From: an uncultured Clostridia bacterium | GTDB taxonomy: Bacteria; Bacillota_A; Clostridia; Christensenellales; CAG-138 | DNA: 5,731 bases | Assembly: GCA_946623765.1 (NCBI GenBank) | Contig: CAMORL010000105.1 | Span: forward strand, 1 to 5,731 | Direction: 5' to 3' | Shown here: in pieces, positions 5,304 through 5,731 of the stretch | Layout: each line of letters starts with the position of its first letter | Position numbering within the stretch: position 1 is the stretch's first letter | Translations under genes and position numbers: made by a program | The notes under the pieces: model-generated | Database searches by the model: none | Seen by the model: only the letters and a program-made list of their open reading frames with translations | Told to the model about the DNA's origin: nothing

Positions 5304-5731
5304 TTACTTAAACATGTCCTTTAACGGACGTTTTTTATTCTTCTGTACGGTCGGACGTCCTTCGAGCGCGGCAAGCTGTTCGAGCAGTTCGCGCGCCTGC
5401 GAGGAAACCTTCTTCGGCACCTCGACGTTGACCGTAACAAAGAGATCGCCCTTGCCCTGCTGCTGCAGACGCTGAATGCCCTGTTCGCGGAGACGGAACG
5501 TCGTTCCGATCTGTGTGCCCGCCGGGACATTGTACTTGATCTGCCCTGTGAGCGTGGGGACAACGATTTCGCCGCCGAGCACCGCCGTCGTATACGGTAT
5601 GTTCATATTGAGCAGCAGATCGCTGCCGCGGCGGACGAACTGCGAATGCGAACGCACGGAGATCGTCACATACAGATTGCCGCGCGGACCGCCTTTATAG
5701 CCCGCGTCGCCCTCGTTGCGCATGTTGATCG
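5304..5731 (-). CDS. dnaJ: Chaperone protein DnaJ, C-terminal part (partial, N-terminus beyond right edge)
   Basis: The last 142 codons of DnaJ, the Hsp40 co-chaperone that delivers unfolded clients to DnaK and stimulates its ATPase in the cytoplasm. The visible part covers the end of the first C-terminal substrate-binding domain, the second such domain and the dimerisation tail. Family landmarks in order are: EGDAGYKGGPRGNLYV, RSHSQFVRRGSDL, the conserved LGGEIVVPTLTG, VPAGTQIGTTFRLREQGI, GKGDLFVTVNVEVP, then an amphipathic helix and the tail KDMFK. Slight departures from consensus are GNLYV for GDLYV and REQGI for the usual G-K-G motif. The J domain, Gly/Phe linker and zinc fingers should lie beyond the window. 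The ATG at 5723 is an internal Met, since the frame stays open to the edge. No terminator follows the TAA, consistent with readthrough into the prsW-like gene. Confidence 0.95.
   Translation of the reverse strand, partial: INMRNEGDAGYKGGPRGNLYVTISVRSHSQFVRRGSDLLLNMNIPYTTAVLGGEIVVPTLTGQIKYNVPAGTQIGTTFRLREQGIQRLQQQGKGDLFVTVNVEVPKKVSSQARELLEQLAALEGRPTVQKNKKRPLKDMFK

Noticed and set aside
5721..5723. ATG at 5723 as the start of a short 139-residue gene
   Set aside because: The frame continues upstream to the window edge and the residue aligns inside the DnaJ C-terminal domain, so it is an internal Met of a truncated gene.

Overview
The window looks like chromosomal DNA of a moderately GC-rich Gram-positive bacterium, probably a Clostridia/Bacillota member. 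The evidence is the strong AAAGGAG and GGAGG ribosome binding sites, a secreted multi-domain protein with InlB-type (Listeria-Bacteroides) repeats, a PrsW-family membrane protease and a DnaJ ending of bacterial type. The lineage call is an inference; no rRNA or other phylogenetic marker is present beyond the dnaJ fragment.

Layout, left to right. (1) Positions 1-2786, minus strand: the first 928 codons of a large exported protein with a Sec signal peptide, beta-rich modules, two divergent 'MP-G-VTV-AVF' repeats and one InlB-type repeat. It runs off the left edge, so its C-terminus is not visible. (2) Positions 2787-3076: a 290-bp divergent intergenic region with a promoter for each neighbour, a palindrome over the rightward -10 box and a separate hairpin. 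(3) Positions 3077-4276, plus strand: a solitary beta-class DNA methyltransferase with a C-terminal extension of unknown function. (4) Positions 4277-4420: two face-to-face intrinsic terminators that insulate the methyltransferase from the convergent gene. (5) Positions 4421-5191, minus strand: a PrsW-like intramembrane protease. (6) Positions 5304-5731, minus strand: the C-terminal part of dnaJ, running off the right edge.

The window therefore holds three transcription units. The surface protein is leftward from its own promoter. The methyltransferase is rightward, monocistronic, with its own promoter and terminator. dnaJ and the prsW-like gene are leftward; no terminator or convincing promoter was seen in the 112-bp gap between them, so they may be co-transcribed and end at the terminator at 4362-4390. 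No mobile element, tRNA, rRNA or CRISPR array was seen. No restriction endonuclease accompanies the methyltransferase inside the window.

The main correction to a naive ORF reading concerns the left half. The real gene there is the minus-strand frame open to the window edge, and the 2.1-kb plus-strand frame at 309-2429 is its antisense shadow. I found no convincing new multi-gene system. The most interesting points are the methyltransferase with its C-terminal extension and operator-like palindrome, the dnaJ-prsW linkage, and the unassigned middle of the surface protein.
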